DNA from: Methylotuvimicrobium sp. KM2
Lineage (GTDB): Bacteria > Pseudomonadota > Gammaproteobacteria > Methylococcales > Methylomonadaceae
Assembly (NCBI RefSeq): GCF_038051925.1
Contig: NZ_CP150634.1
Location: 1,116,001 to 1,180,000 of the forward strand
Length of the DNA: 64,000 nt
Reading direction: 5' to 3'
The notes beneath the pieces are model-generated. The model ran no database searches. It was not told where the DNA came from and worked only from the letters and a program-made list of their open reading frames with translations. Shown here one piece after another: positions 8,423-15,382 of this stretch. The first letter of the stretch is position 1. Each line of letters begins with the position of its first letter. The position numbers were made by a program, and so were the translations under genes.

Positions 8423-9405
8423 TGATATCGGACGATTGGCGACCGACCGGTTCGTTGGAGCATTTGCGTCAGCGGGCGCGAATGCTGGCTGCGATTCGCC
8501 GGTTCTTCGACGAGTCGAATGTACTCGAAGTTGAAACACCGCTCCTCTGTCACGGTATCGGCACGGACCCGCAGTTAGCCTTTTTCAGTACCGAGTTTAG
8601 CTTTCATCCGAATCGCCAAACGCTGTATTTACAGACTTCGCCCGAATTTGCGATGAAGCGTTTGCTGGCAGCCGGTTATGGTTCGATTTACCAAATCTGT
8701 AAGGCTTTCAGAAACGGCGAGTCCGGCCGTTTTCATAATCCCGAGTTCACCTTGCTCGAATGGTATCGAGTCGGCTTCGATTTATTTCAATTGATGGCGG
8801 AAATCGATCGGTTGATACAGGTTGTCGCGAAGCCGTTTAGAGCACTTAAGCAAACGCATGCCGTTAATTACCAAGAAATCTTTCGAAATTATACCGGCCT
8901 TGACCCGCTAACTTTTTCGGCCAGCATTTACCGGGAATTTGCCGAAAGCGCAGATCTACCGGAGGCCGTTTCGATTTGTGAAAACGATCATGCGCTGTGG
9001 CTGGATTTTCTTTTCAGTCATTGCGTGCAACCTCATCTGGGAGAAGACCGGTTATGCATGGTTTACGGATTTCCGGCCTGTCAATCGTCGCTCGCGCGCC
9101 TGAACGCCGATAATCTCGCAATAACCGACCGGGTCGAGGTCTTTATCGACGGTGTGGAATTGGGTAACGGTTTTTACGAGCTGTGTAATGCCGACGAGCA
9201 AGAGGCTCGTTTCGATAAGGAAATCGAATTTAGAGCTTGCAATGGGCTGCCGCCTGTTGACAAAGATCGGCGCTTCTTACAGGCGCTCGAATCGGGGTTG
9301 CCCGATTGTTCCGGGATGGCGATCGGTTTGGATCGTTTATTGATGGTGATGGCCGGAGCCGAGTCGATTGGGCAGGTTTTGGCGTTTCCTGTCGATAGGG
9401 CTTGA
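8422..9405 (+). CDS. epmA: EF-P lysine ligase EpmA (PoxA/GenX)
   Basis: The 327-residue product resembles the catalytic core of class II lysyl-tRNA synthetase without the anticodon-binding domain. Motifs include LEVETPLLCHGIGTDPQL, LYLQTSPEFAMKRLLAAG, the motif-2 loop IYQICKAFRNGESGRFHNPEF, and motif-3 SGMAIGLDRLLMVMAG. EpmA transfers beta-lysine to K34 of EF-P. The open frame extends upstream to 8167 inside efp. I chose GTG 8422 because it overlaps the efp stop (TAGTG) and gives the family's usual ~325 residues, starting [15 protein letters not shown]. This arrangement suggests translational coupling with efp. Confidence 0.95.
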   Translation: MISDDWRPTGSLEHLRQRARMLAAIRRFFDESNVLEVETPLLCHGIGTDPQLAFFSTEFSFHPNRQTLYLQTSPEFAMKRLLAAGYGSIYQICKAFRNGESGRFHNPEFTLLEWYRVGFDLFQLMAEIDRLIQVVAKPFRALKQTHAVNYQEIFRNYTGLDPLTFSASIYREFAESADLPEAVSICENDHALWLDFLFSHCVQPHLGEDRLCMVYGFPACQSSLARLNADNLAITDRVEVFIDGVELGNGFYELCNADEQEARFDKEIEFRACNGLPPVDKDRRFLQALESGLPDCSGMAIGLDRLLMVMAGAESIGQVLAFPVDRA

Positions 9406-9461
9406 TGGAAAAAGATTCAAGGGGAAGGGTTCAAGGTTCAAGGTGAATGGTGTTCTCGCTG

Positions 9462-9511
9462 TTTCCCAAGCTCCAGCTTGGGAAAGAGATACGCGAAGCT
9501 CTAGCTTCGCG
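9462..9511. terminator. Two adjacent hairpins after epmA
   Basis: TTTCCCAAGCT-CC-AGCTTGGGAAA (9462-9485) and CGCGAAGCT-CT-AGCTTCGCG (9492-9511) are strong stems with 2-bp loops. There is no T-tract, so they may be repeats or mRNA-stabilising structures rather than Rho-independent terminators. Confidence 0.5.
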
Positions 9512-9731
9512 CTACAAAGTGAAAGGGAAGGGTTATTAAGTTCTTACATTGCTAGCTTTGGCCGCAACTCAAAATCGATATGGACATTAACACGACAAGA
9601 CATCGCGCTTGACGTATCGATATTCAAACAACGGCACAGTATGGTTTGAGAGATGAGAGCCTTATGAATCGAGGAAATTCGCTATAATGTAACGAATTTA
9701 CTCCAGTCTCAGGGACAGTTTTTTATTCTCT
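9512..9731. other. Intergenic, nothing recognised
   Basis: No gene or clear repeat was seen. A motif CTCAGGGACAGTTTTT near 9708 resembles the ends of some IS3-family elements and may be the outer edge of the decayed insertion sequence that follows. Confidence 0.3.
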
Positions 9732-9789
9732 GTAGTCCGGATGGAGCAAAGCGCAATCCGGGAGCTCGGAGCCACGCCGTTCCCGTATG
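9732..9789 (+). repeat. Partial REP pair (G-type hairpin plus start of Y-type) fused to the IS remnant
   Basis: It carries a complete G-type REP (GTAGTCCGGATGGAGC, with one base changed from GTAGCCCGG), the inter-hairpin spacer and then only CCCGTATG of the second hairpin before transposase coding sequence begins. The missing half of the element was not found nearby. Confidence 0.85.
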
Positions 9790-10376
9790 GTCTGATGGCG
9801 AAGATGGGCTTGGAAGCGATCTATCCCAAGCCCAATACCAGCCAAAGTCACCCGGAACACCGAGTCTATCCGTATTTGTTAAACGACTTGGCGATCAAGC
9901 GGCCGAATCAGGTCTGGAGTACCGACATCACCTATGTCCGGCTCGCGCAAGGCTTTGCCTACCTGGTGGCCGTGATCGATTGGTATAGTCGTAAAGTCTT
10001 GGCCTGGTGCTTATCCAACACGATGGAAACCGGTTTTTGCCTGGATTGCCTGGATTGCCTGGAAGCCGCGTTACGACACGGGCAACCGGATATTTTCAAT
10101 ACCGACCAAGGCAGCCAGTTTACCAGCCGGGAATTTACCGGGCGCTTGACAGAGGCCGGGATACGAATCAGCATGGATGGCCGTGGACGGGCGTTGGACA
10201 ATGTCTTTGTAGAGCGCTTATGGCGGAGCGTCAAGTATGAAAATATCTATGTCAAAGGCTATGAAACGATGACCGAAGCCCAAACCGGACTGGCCGAGTA
10301 TTTTCAGTTTTACAACGAAACGAGGCCTCATCAGAGCCTAAATTACGCGACACCGTATGAAGTCCATGGCGACTAG
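9790..10376 (+). pseudogene. IS3-family transposase OrfB, 5'-truncated
   Basis: About 195 residues of integrase-core transposase remain: LMAKMGLEAIYPKPNTS, WSTDITYVRLAQG (first Asp), IFNTDQGSQFTSREF (second Asp), ALDNVFVERLWRSVKYE (Glu), then the C-terminal ETRPHQSLNYATPYEV. The DDE catalytic residues are present. The N-terminal helix-turn-helix region and any OrfA are missing: the reading frame starts inside a REP element at 9741. The gene is therefore a remnant left by a deletion or recombination at the REP rather than an active element. It is the only insertion-sequence transposase of this type in the window. Confidence 0.9.
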
Positions 10377-10388
10377 CAGCCATGGCGC

Positions 10389-10513
10389 GTGGCGGGCCTG
10401 TGGACAAAGCGTGAATGTCCTTCGGACCGTGTGGATAAGCTGATGGAAAACTGCCGTAGCAGTTTCCCACGAGCTTAACCACACTCATTCACCCTTTGCC
10501 CACAGGCCCGCCA
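10389..10513. repeat. Nested hairpin downstream of the IS remnant
   Basis: The outer arms pair GTGGCGGGCCTGTGG with CCCACAGGCCCGCCAT. Inner arms pair GTGTGGATAAGCT with AGCTTAACCACAC, and the centre has GAAACTGC/GCAGTTTC. Bacterial 'GGCGGGCCTGTGG' blocks like this are usually non-coding palindromic repeats. It lies next to the transposase stop and could be the downstream part of the insertion or a separate repeat. Confidence 0.7.
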
Positions 10514-10841
10514 TGAACCGAAAGTGGATGATTAAAACGCCTGCGGCGCAATAATTATCAAATATTTATTTTTTTAAAGAGCAGGTTCCACCTTAAATTA
10601 GAGCATTTTCTGTATTGACGTTGGGGTCCACTTTAAACCAATCTAGGGGATGAGGGGATGGCCGAATATTTACCAAGAAATTTAGTAACCCTTTGATTAC
10701 TTGCGTTCATTTCGTGATCTAATTGCCGAATTTAGGTTATATCTGTCGTCGTCCCGTAAAAGATTGAGGCGCGGGGCTGGTTATTCAACTCGCCCTGAAC
10801 GTTTTGGTTTGCTTTGGGCGTGGTCGAAACGATCAGAAATA
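10514..10841. repeat. Intergenic stretch with dispersed repeat (10766-10830)
   Basis: Positions 10766-10830 (core GCGGGGCTGGTTATTCAACT, then CCCTGAACGTTTTGG) recur at 55659-55715 and 57781-57845. Two copies of a TTCCACCTTAAA / GTCCACTTTAAA word at 10587 and 10634 look like decayed IS end sequences. The open frame 10701-10898 runs through the repeat and is not believed. Confidence 0.55.
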
Positions 10842-11396
10842 TTAAATTTCATCATAATATTTTTTTCTTCTATTCTTGGATTCTTCATAACTCTTTAAAG
10901 ACTTAAGAAGTACCACTCCATTATTAATGTTTTCAGCATATTTACTTATAATCAATATTTCATCTTTACCTGTAACGGTACAGGTTTCATTTTCAAACTG
11001 TGCACCAAATCTATTCTGTACTTTTGAACTCTGGCATTTTAACTCAGGATATTTTTTCCGATATGCTTCTTTTAAATCTTCAAACCTCCTCGGTCCTATT
11101 TGAATATAAACAGCCTCAACCTTATCATTAGTGTCAAAATCAAACATAGGTTTTACCTTTATGCCATGCAATCTCACTTTACCTGAATAGTCGTCAAATT
11201 CACCATATTCAGCATAACCAGGAACTTCGCATTTATTCATTCCAATTGAAAAACCAATAAGATTTACCTTTGCTTTTTCAGTTTTATTACATGGTTTATG
11301 CGTTTCAGAAGCAATATTTGTTGAAAATGATTGGTGTGATTTACCCGCACATCCCATCAGCATTGTAAACAAAACCAAGATTAATCTTTTATTCAT
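10842..11396 (-). CDS. Uncharacterised lipoprotein, AT-rich
   Basis: The 184-residue product has a lipoprotein signal (MNKRLILVLFTMLMGC, lipobox LMGC) and a mature part with six further cysteines (for example HKPCNK, GMNKCEVPG, ELKCQS, ENETCTV), suggesting disulphides in the periplasm. No family was recognised. The gene is visibly richer in A/T than its neighbours and has a simple codon pattern (AAA, AAT, ATT), and it lies between an IS remnant and the TA cluster. Both facts suggest acquisition by transfer. Confidence 0.65.
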   Translation of the reverse strand: MNKRLILVLFTMLMGCAGKSHQSFSTNIASETHKPCNKTEKAKVNLIGFSIGMNKCEVPGYAEYGEFDDYSGKVRLHGIKVKPMFDFDTNDKVEAVYIQIGPRRFEDLKEAYRKKYPELKCQSSKVQNRFGAQFENETCTVTGKDEILIISKYAENINNGVVLLKSLKSYEESKNRRKKYYDEI

Positions 11397-11616
11397 TTTA
11401 TTTTCCTTTTCATCAATAAAAACACAAGTTCTCTCTGATCGCGTATTTCGAAAAATACACTAACCTAGGTGCGAATTTTCGCATATCTTTTCCGCATTTA
11501 GGCATTTTTGTGTAGTAAATTTCCCGAAAAACGGCTTTATTGCGGGAATCTTTGCATTTTTCTTCCAGAATTGTTTCCCAGAGGAAGATTTTTAGAAAAA
11601 TCCTATTAAACACAGT
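11397..11616. other. Intergenic, nothing convincing
   Basis: A 66-codon open frame (11413-11613, minus strand) fills this stretch. It lacks a convincing ribosome binding site or any recognised motif and is not called. Confidence 0.35.
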
Positions 11617-12060
11617 TTAATGTGCTGCTTTTTCCTCTGTCACACCCACTGTTTCGGCATATTGCTTAGACACTTTTAATCGTGGCGATATCAGATGTCT
11701 GGCATAGGCTTCCTCGAGTTTTTTGTCGCCGTACTTAGTGAATTTAAGCGGCATTCGGTTACCGGGTTGATTGCGTAGATACATCGTGCTCGAGGGTTTT
11801 AAATTAAGGTCGTGCGCGTGGAATCTCAGTATTCTTAGAATCCGGTTGGCCTTGGCAAGATTGCAGCGTATGGCTTTTTCCAAATAAGGCAATCGGCCCC
11901 GGCGCCAGGCGGCGATGTCCGTCTCCGTCAAGATCTCCATTTTTTGGAACAGTTGGGCCGGAGCGACATAGCCTTGTTCGGTCAGTAATTCCGCCGTTGC
12001 CTTGACGATGCGGAGATAGAATTTATCCGTGCGGTAATTTCCGACCGTGACTTTTTTCAT
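11617..12060 (-). CDS. Conserved protein of unknown function
   Basis: The 147-residue basic protein has the segment TDKFYLRIVKATAELLTEQG, then MEILTETDIAAWRRGRLPYLEKAIRCNL, then KANRILRILRFHAHDLNL and KFTKYGDKKLEEAYARHL. I recall this pattern from conserved hypothetical proteins in proteobacteria, but I cannot assign a function. The Arg-rich middle (AWRRGRLPYLE) could bind nucleic acid. It starts 12 bp after the RapA-like fragment on the same strand, so the two form an operon, immediately outside the left arm of the inverted repeat. Confidence 0.7.
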   Translation of the reverse strand: MKKVTVGNYRTDKFYLRIVKATAELLTEQGYVAPAQLFQKMEILTETDIAAWRRGRLPYLEKAIRCNLAKANRILRILRFHAHDLNLKPSSTMYLRNQPGNRMPLKFTKYGDKKLEEAYARHLISPRLKVSKQYAETVGVTEEKAAH

Positions 12061-12072
12061 TGCCAGAGCCCA

Positions 12073-12369
12073 TTAACTGGTAATGATAAACCTGACCGCA
12101 TCGAGTCTTAATTGCGCGTCTTGAATATTTTCGTGCAAGAGCATCGCGGTTTCTTTCTGGAATTCGATTTCATCTTCGCGAATCGACGGATTGACTTGTT
12201 TTAGCCGAGTCAGCCGTTTGATTTCACCGGTCATCGTTTCCAGCATGGTTTTTTGACTGTCTGCAATCAACCGGTTCATTTGCGCTTGGGCGTTTTTTTC
12301 GGCGATGTCGAGCAGGGTAGTCAGGTGTTTTCGTTGGCTGTTCAAAAAAGCGACGATCTGTGTTTTCAT
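12073..12369 (-). CDS. RapA/HepA C-terminal-domain-like small protein
   Basis: The 98 residues match the very C-terminus of the SNF2-type RNA-polymerase-recycling ATPase RapA: LLDIAEKNAQAQMNRLIADS, EIKRLTRLKQVNPSIREDEIE and LRLDAVRFI. RapA itself is ~950 residues. Here only the terminal helical segment remains, beginning with its own ATG (no large upstream frame). The inverted-repeat arm starts 2 bp upstream of that ATG, so either a longer gene was cut off by the repeat or a stand-alone fragment is expressed from a promoter within the repeat. It is co-directional with the 147-residue gene. Confidence 0.6.
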   Translation of the reverse strand: MKTQIVAFLNSQRKHLTTLLDIAEKNAQAQMNRLIADSQKTMLETMTGEIKRLTRLKQVNPSIREDEIEFQKETAMLLHENIQDAQLRLDAVRFIITS

Positions 12370-12370
12370 A

Positions 12371-12578
12371 GTTCCTACGCTCTGCGTTGGAATGCATCCC
12401 GGGACGCTCTGCGTCCCCAGAGGCCGATAATCCCGACAAAAGCAACAAGAAACTCTCTATAGTATCTCAATCCAATTGCCCGCCGCAGTCGACGCAGAGC
12501 GTCTAAAGCGGCATTCCCACGCAGAGCAGGGGAACGAGCGTTTTGTGGGGATACTTCAGACCCTGACCTCGAATATTC
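12371..12578 (+). repeat. Left arm of 208-bp inverted repeat flanking the TA cluster
   Basis: The arm runs from GTTCCTACGCTCTGCGTTGG to CTCGAATATTC. It matches the reverse complement of 14431-14638 with only scattered substitutions over 208 bp. The arm is itself built of smaller palindromes (ACGCTCTGCGT words). Its inner edge is 5 bp from the hicA stop codon. Confidence 0.93.
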
Positions 12579-12582
12579 TCGT

Positions 12583-12780
12583 TCAGAATTGTTTTGGTAA
12601 ACCGGCTTGTTTCAATACTGCGTTGGCGGTGTGACGGGATTTGATTTTTGAGTTAACGGGAAAGTGCAATCCGGTATGTGGAGAAAACCAGATATCGTGG
12701 TCGCCTTTGCCTGGCCTTACAAAATAACAGCCTGCGTTTTGCAAGATTTTTTTCAGGTCCGGAGTAAAACTAGCAACCAT
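12583..12780 (-). CDS. hicA: HicA-family mRNA interferase toxin
   Basis: The 65-residue protein has the HicA (YcfA) fold pattern: LKKILQNAGCYFVRPGKGDHDIWFSP, where the conserved G-x-GDH-x-(I/W) segment contains the catalytic histidine, then FPVNSKIKSRHTANAVLKQAGL. HicA toxins cleave mRNA. The start ATG directly follows the stop of the upstream hicB-like gene, so the order is antitoxin-toxin, coupled without a gap. Confidence 0.88.
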   Translation of the reverse strand: MVASFTPDLKKILQNAGCYFVRPGKGDHDIWFSPHTGLHFPVNSKIKSRHTANAVLKQAGLPKQF

Positions 12781-13017
12781 TTAAGCTGATATCCGGTGAA
12801 CAACCGAGAGTTTTCTGGCAAGAAGCTCGAATGGGACATCGGGGCCATCTGGATAGCCATTTGCATCTAGTAGATCGGGAATCATATATTCGAGCTTGGT
12901 TGAAAGCTGTTCAAGTGTTGTCGCTTCGGTTGCCAAGCCAGGCACATCATCTGAAGTTGCAACCCATACACTTGCTTCTTCGTCCCACTCAGCACGGATG
13001 AAAAGAATTTTCAGCAT
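12781..13017 (-). CDS. hicB: HicB-like antitoxin (DUF1902 type)
   Basis: The 78 residues begin MLKILFIRAEWDEEASVWVATSDDVPGL. The strand-turn-strand 'A.WD.EA.VWVA.S.DVPGL' identifies the DUF1902/HicB-like partial RNase H fold. The C-terminal part (PFELLARKLSVVHRI) lacks the DNA-binding helix-turn-helix or ribbon-helix-helix of full HicB. It neutralises the adjacent HicA. Transcription starts toward lower coordinates, with the 13018-13324 gap upstream. Confidence 0.85.
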   Translation of the reverse strand: MLKILFIRAEWDEEASVWVATSDDVPGLATEATTLEQLSTKLEYMIPDLLDANGYPDGPDVPFELLARKLSVVHRISA

Positions 13018-13324
13018 AATTGTCTCCTGTGTTTACTCCAGCAATTCTAGCCTGAATGTGGAAACTACTCACCCACAAAATGAATGGTAGTGCCTCACAT
13101 TGAGGGCCTTAGGTTGGTGTGAGGCAACGAACCCCAACAGTTTAACCGTTTTGGCATTTGTGGGTTGCTGATGGTTTTATTGGTCGCGTTGTCGGTTGGC
13201 TGGTGGCGGGGCGGTTGTCGTGTTGGGTTCCTGCCGTCAACTTACGTTCTATCAATTTTTATCTATAGCAAATTGTTTTATAAAGCTATTTTGTGGGGAT
13301 GCCTCAGGATCTGATCCCTTTTTT
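13018..13324. other. Gap between two TA modules
   Basis: No gene was seen. GTGCCTCACATTGAGG...GTGTGAGGCAAC (13090-13125) is a weak inverted repeat. A TTTGTGGGGATGCCTCAGG word at 13292-13310 also occurs, with small changes, near 12544, 14444 (inverted) and 14650, suggesting that each TA unit is bordered by the same short sequence. Confidence 0.5.
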
Positions 13325-13624
13325 CTAGGCCACTTGTGCATGCAGCTTAACTCCCAGTGCTCGGCACACTTTGACTATCGTGTCGAAGCGAGGACTGGCA
13401 TTAGGGCGCAGAGTCTTATAAAGCGCATCACGCGTCAAGCCGGAAGCCTTGGCAATTTGAGTCATGCCACGGGCGCGCGCAATACGGCCCAGCGCATCCG
13501 CAAAAGCAGCGGGATCATCCTCTTCCAAAACAATCGTCAGATACTTGGCAATGGCTTGGTCATTATCCAAATGCTCGGTAATGTCGAAATCGGGTAAGTC
13601 GGCAATTTTGATTTTATCGGTCAT
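13325..13624 (-). CDS. Addiction-module antidote (HI1420-type, XRE-like)
   Basis: The 99-residue protein matches the 'probable addiction module antidote' family: FDITEHLDNDQAIAKYLTIVLEEDDPAAFADALGRIARARGMTQIAKASGL, followed by the helix-turn-helix TRDALYKTLRPNASPRFDTIVKVCRALGVKL. These antitoxins pair with a RelE-like toxin (HI1419 type) encoded just upstream. Only a remnant of that toxin is found here (next entry), so the antitoxin appears orphaned. Confidence 0.88.
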   Translation of the reverse strand: MTDKIKIADLPDFDITEHLDNDQAIAKYLTIVLEEDDPAAFADALGRIARARGMTQIAKASGLTRDALYKTLRPNASPRFDTIVKVCRALGVKLHAQVA

Positions 13625-13627
13625 GGC

Positions 13628-13740
13628 TCAGTCCTCAATAGTGGCGGCCAATGCAATGGCCTTGGCAATATCGGCGACTTGACTGGATTTGTCGCCGCCA
13701 CCAGCCGGCTTAACATCGCCCAGGTGCCTTTTTGCGCTTT
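13628..13740 (-). pseudogene. Remnant of the partner RelE/HI1419-like toxin
   Basis: Reading the minus strand into the stop at 13628-13630 gives GDVKPAGGGDKSSQVADIAKAIALAATIED. This is the C-terminal signature of RelE/HI1419 toxins (GGDKSxQxxDIAxAxxLA). Upstream of ~13740 the frame loses all similarity and no start is available. The catalytic N-terminal and central parts are gone. Confidence 0.7.
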
Positions 13741-13783
13741 TTTTAGAATTTCACGAAATTTCGCGTTTGCCAATCAGTATTCC

Positions 13784-14074
13784 TTATGGGTTCAGGATGC
13801 TCTGAATATCCCGTGAGCCATGGAGAATACGAATAACCTCGATGCCCGATGCAGTGATGCGATAGAAAATGAGATAGTTTTCAACCGGAAACTTATTCAG
13901 ACCGCAATATTCCTTTCTTTGAACACCGAGCGTTGGCGTTTGCGCCAACACATCGCACTTTTGTTTCAGATGCCGCATATAGTGTGTGCCCGTCTTTGGT
14001 TTATCCAGGCTGATATGGTCCTTGATGTTTTGTAAGTCTTGTCTTGCAAGCTGTGTAAAACTGACTGTTGCCAT
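13784..14074 (-). CDS. RelE/ParE-family toxin
   Basis: The 96 residues (MATVSFTQLARQDLQNIKDHI, GTHYMRHLKQKCDVLAQTPTLGVQRKEY, FPVENYLIFYRITASGIEVIRILHGSRDIQSIL) show the ParE/RelE layout, including the C-terminal 'YRI...GIEVIRILHGSRDI'. ParE-type members poison gyrase and RelE-type members cleave mRNA; this sequence looks closer to ParE. The open frame extends to 14131, but ATG 14074 gives a proper family N-terminus. It lies 31 bp after the Phd-type antitoxin stop, in the usual antitoxin-toxin order. Confidence 0.87.
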   Translation of the reverse strand: MATVSFTQLARQDLQNIKDHISLDKPKTGTHYMRHLKQKCDVLAQTPTLGVQRKEYCGLNKFPVENYLIFYRITASGIEVIRILHGSRDIQSILNP

Positions 14075-14105
14075 GAAATGACGATCCTTGGCGAATGGGG
14101 GGGGG

Positions 14106-14351
14106 TTAGACAAGACCGGCAAAGGCTTCATCGCTGTCGAGCAATTCTCCCTGATCCGCTTGCTGAATTCCGGCAGACAAATCCCGTTGCAGAGCTTGCA
14201 GTTTTAACGCCTCATACGCTTCATATTCATGTTCGGACATGATGACCGCCACCGGGCGGCCTTTTTTCTCGATCATGACTGGATGCCGTTGGGCAGCATC
14301 CAACAAAGCCCCGAAATGGGTTTTGGCTTCGGTTGATGGAATGGTTTTCAT
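14106..14351 (-). CDS. Phd/YefM-family antitoxin
   Basis: The 81-residue protein opens with MKTIPSTEAKTHFGALLDAAQRHPVMIEKKGRPVAVIMSEHEYEAYE, the standard Phd/YefM DNA-binding domain. The C-terminal tail (GIQQADQGELLDSDEAFAGL) is the toxin-binding segment. It represses its own promoter and neutralises the downstream RelE/ParE toxin. The upstream region 14352-14430 contains an AT-rich stretch (TTAAAATAATCATCTTAATC) suitable as promoter/operator. Confidence 0.88.
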   Translation of the reverse strand: MKTIPSTEAKTHFGALLDAAQRHPVMIEKKGRPVAVIMSEHEYEAYEALKLQALQRDLSAGIQQADQGELLDSDEAFAGLV

Positions 14352-14430
14352 CGCTTCTCTCTTGTATTGATTAAAATAATCATCTTAATCACTATAGTTA
14401 AAATCTTCCTTTGTTGACAAGAAAAATCTC

Positions 14431-14638
14431 GAATATTCAGGGTCAGAGTCTGAGGTATCCACACAAAACGCTCGTTCCTATGCTCTGCGTGGGAATGCCG
14501 CTTTAGACGCTCTGCGTCGATTGCGGCGGGCAATTGGATTGAGAAACTGTAGAGAGTTTCTTGTTGCTTTTGTCGGGATTATCGACCTCTGGGGACGCAG
14601 AGCGTCCCGGGATGCATTCCAACGCAGAGCGTAGGAAC
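14431..14638 (-). repeat. Right arm of 208-bp inverted repeat flanking the TA cluster
   Basis: This is the reverse complement of 12371-12578 over its whole length. It starts 79 bp upstream of the phd start. The two arms enclose 1.85 kb that contains only TA genes and a toxin remnant. Confidence 0.93.
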
Positions 14639-14693
14639 GATGAAAAGGTGTAATTTGTGGGGATACCTCAGGGCCAGAGTAACTTTATGCTTC

Positions 14694-14723
14694 AACCCGT
14701 AACCCGTAACCCGTAACCCGTAA
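14694..14723 (+). repeat. Short tandem repeat AACCCGT x4
   Basis: Four perfect 7-bp units. It lies in the otherwise featureless stretch between the inverted repeat and the next REP pair. Confidence 0.9.
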
Positions 14724-14871
14724 GGTAGATGAATCGTAAAGTGGGTTCCGCCGCCAGGCAATCCACCATCTGCGGCGCCTCGGTGCTTCGTTTGGCATGG
14801 CGGTTTGCTAGCGCGAAAGCGGCCTACGCCTTAAATCCAGGGTTGCCGAGCATCAAAGGCTCGATAGCACC

Positions 14872-14954
14872 GTAGCCCGGATGGAACGCAGTGCAATCCG
14901 GGAAATTCGAAGCCACGCCTTTCCCGTATTCCGCTGGCGCTGCATACGGGCTAC
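14872..14954 (+). repeat. REP pair, G-type first
   Basis: GTAGCCCGGATGG...GGGCTAC. It is the only complete copy between the IS remnant and the efflux operon and is not adjacent to a gene end. The stretch 14955-15207 after it holds nothing recognisable. Confidence 0.93.
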
Positions 14955-15207
14955 GAAAGATTTCATTGGGGCTAGGCTGAAGTACGGTCTAACCGTCATT
15001 ATCTGCTTTGTCGTTTCCTAAACGTTACGAAGGGGCTTGCAAATCTCGTTCAGCATCCAGGAGTCCGGTAAAACCGGCTTCTTACTACTTTATACGGCAG
15101 TCGCCGTGACGCCGATCGAAAAAAAAATCGCTGCCGAAGTGCGGGTTCATGCCGGCTCATACGTCTTATAGGGATATGATCCAACGAACACTCTCACTCG
15201 TCCTTGT

Positions 15208-15370
15208 TATACTTCGCGAGGTCATGTTTGCGGATTTTATGGCAATGCTATTTTGTTCGGTAGCAAGGCGCGAAAACAGGCGCATAGCAAGCTATGTAAC
15301 TGTTTTCGCAACGCCGCTATCGGACAAAAGAGCGCGTCAGAAAGCCGAAAATGTGGCCGCGCGAAGTATA
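15208..15370. repeat. 163-bp palindromic MITE-like element abutting the efflux operon
   Basis: The outer arms are TATACTTCGCGAGG and its inverted counterpart CCGCGCGAAGTATA. Inner arms pair CGCGAAAACAG with CTGTTTTCGC, and TTTGTTCGGTAGC with GCTATCGGACAAA. Centre: GCATAGCAAGCTATG. The whole sequence folds on itself with few mismatches. An open frame runs through it into the outer membrane factor gene, producing a spurious N-terminal extension. Confidence 0.88.
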
Positions 15371-15382
15371 TACGCCCGGTTA

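Noticed and set aside
10701..10898. 65-codon open frame at 10701
   Set aside because: It passes through a dispersed repeat and has no ribosome binding site or motif.
11413..11613. 66-codon minus-strand frame after the 147-residue gene
   Set aside because: No recognised motif, no credible ribosome binding site, and AT-rich context makes chance frames likely.
15149..15382. N-terminal extension of the outer membrane factor from ATG 15149
   Set aside because: It translates a palindromic element and would place the lipobox cysteine at residue 100.
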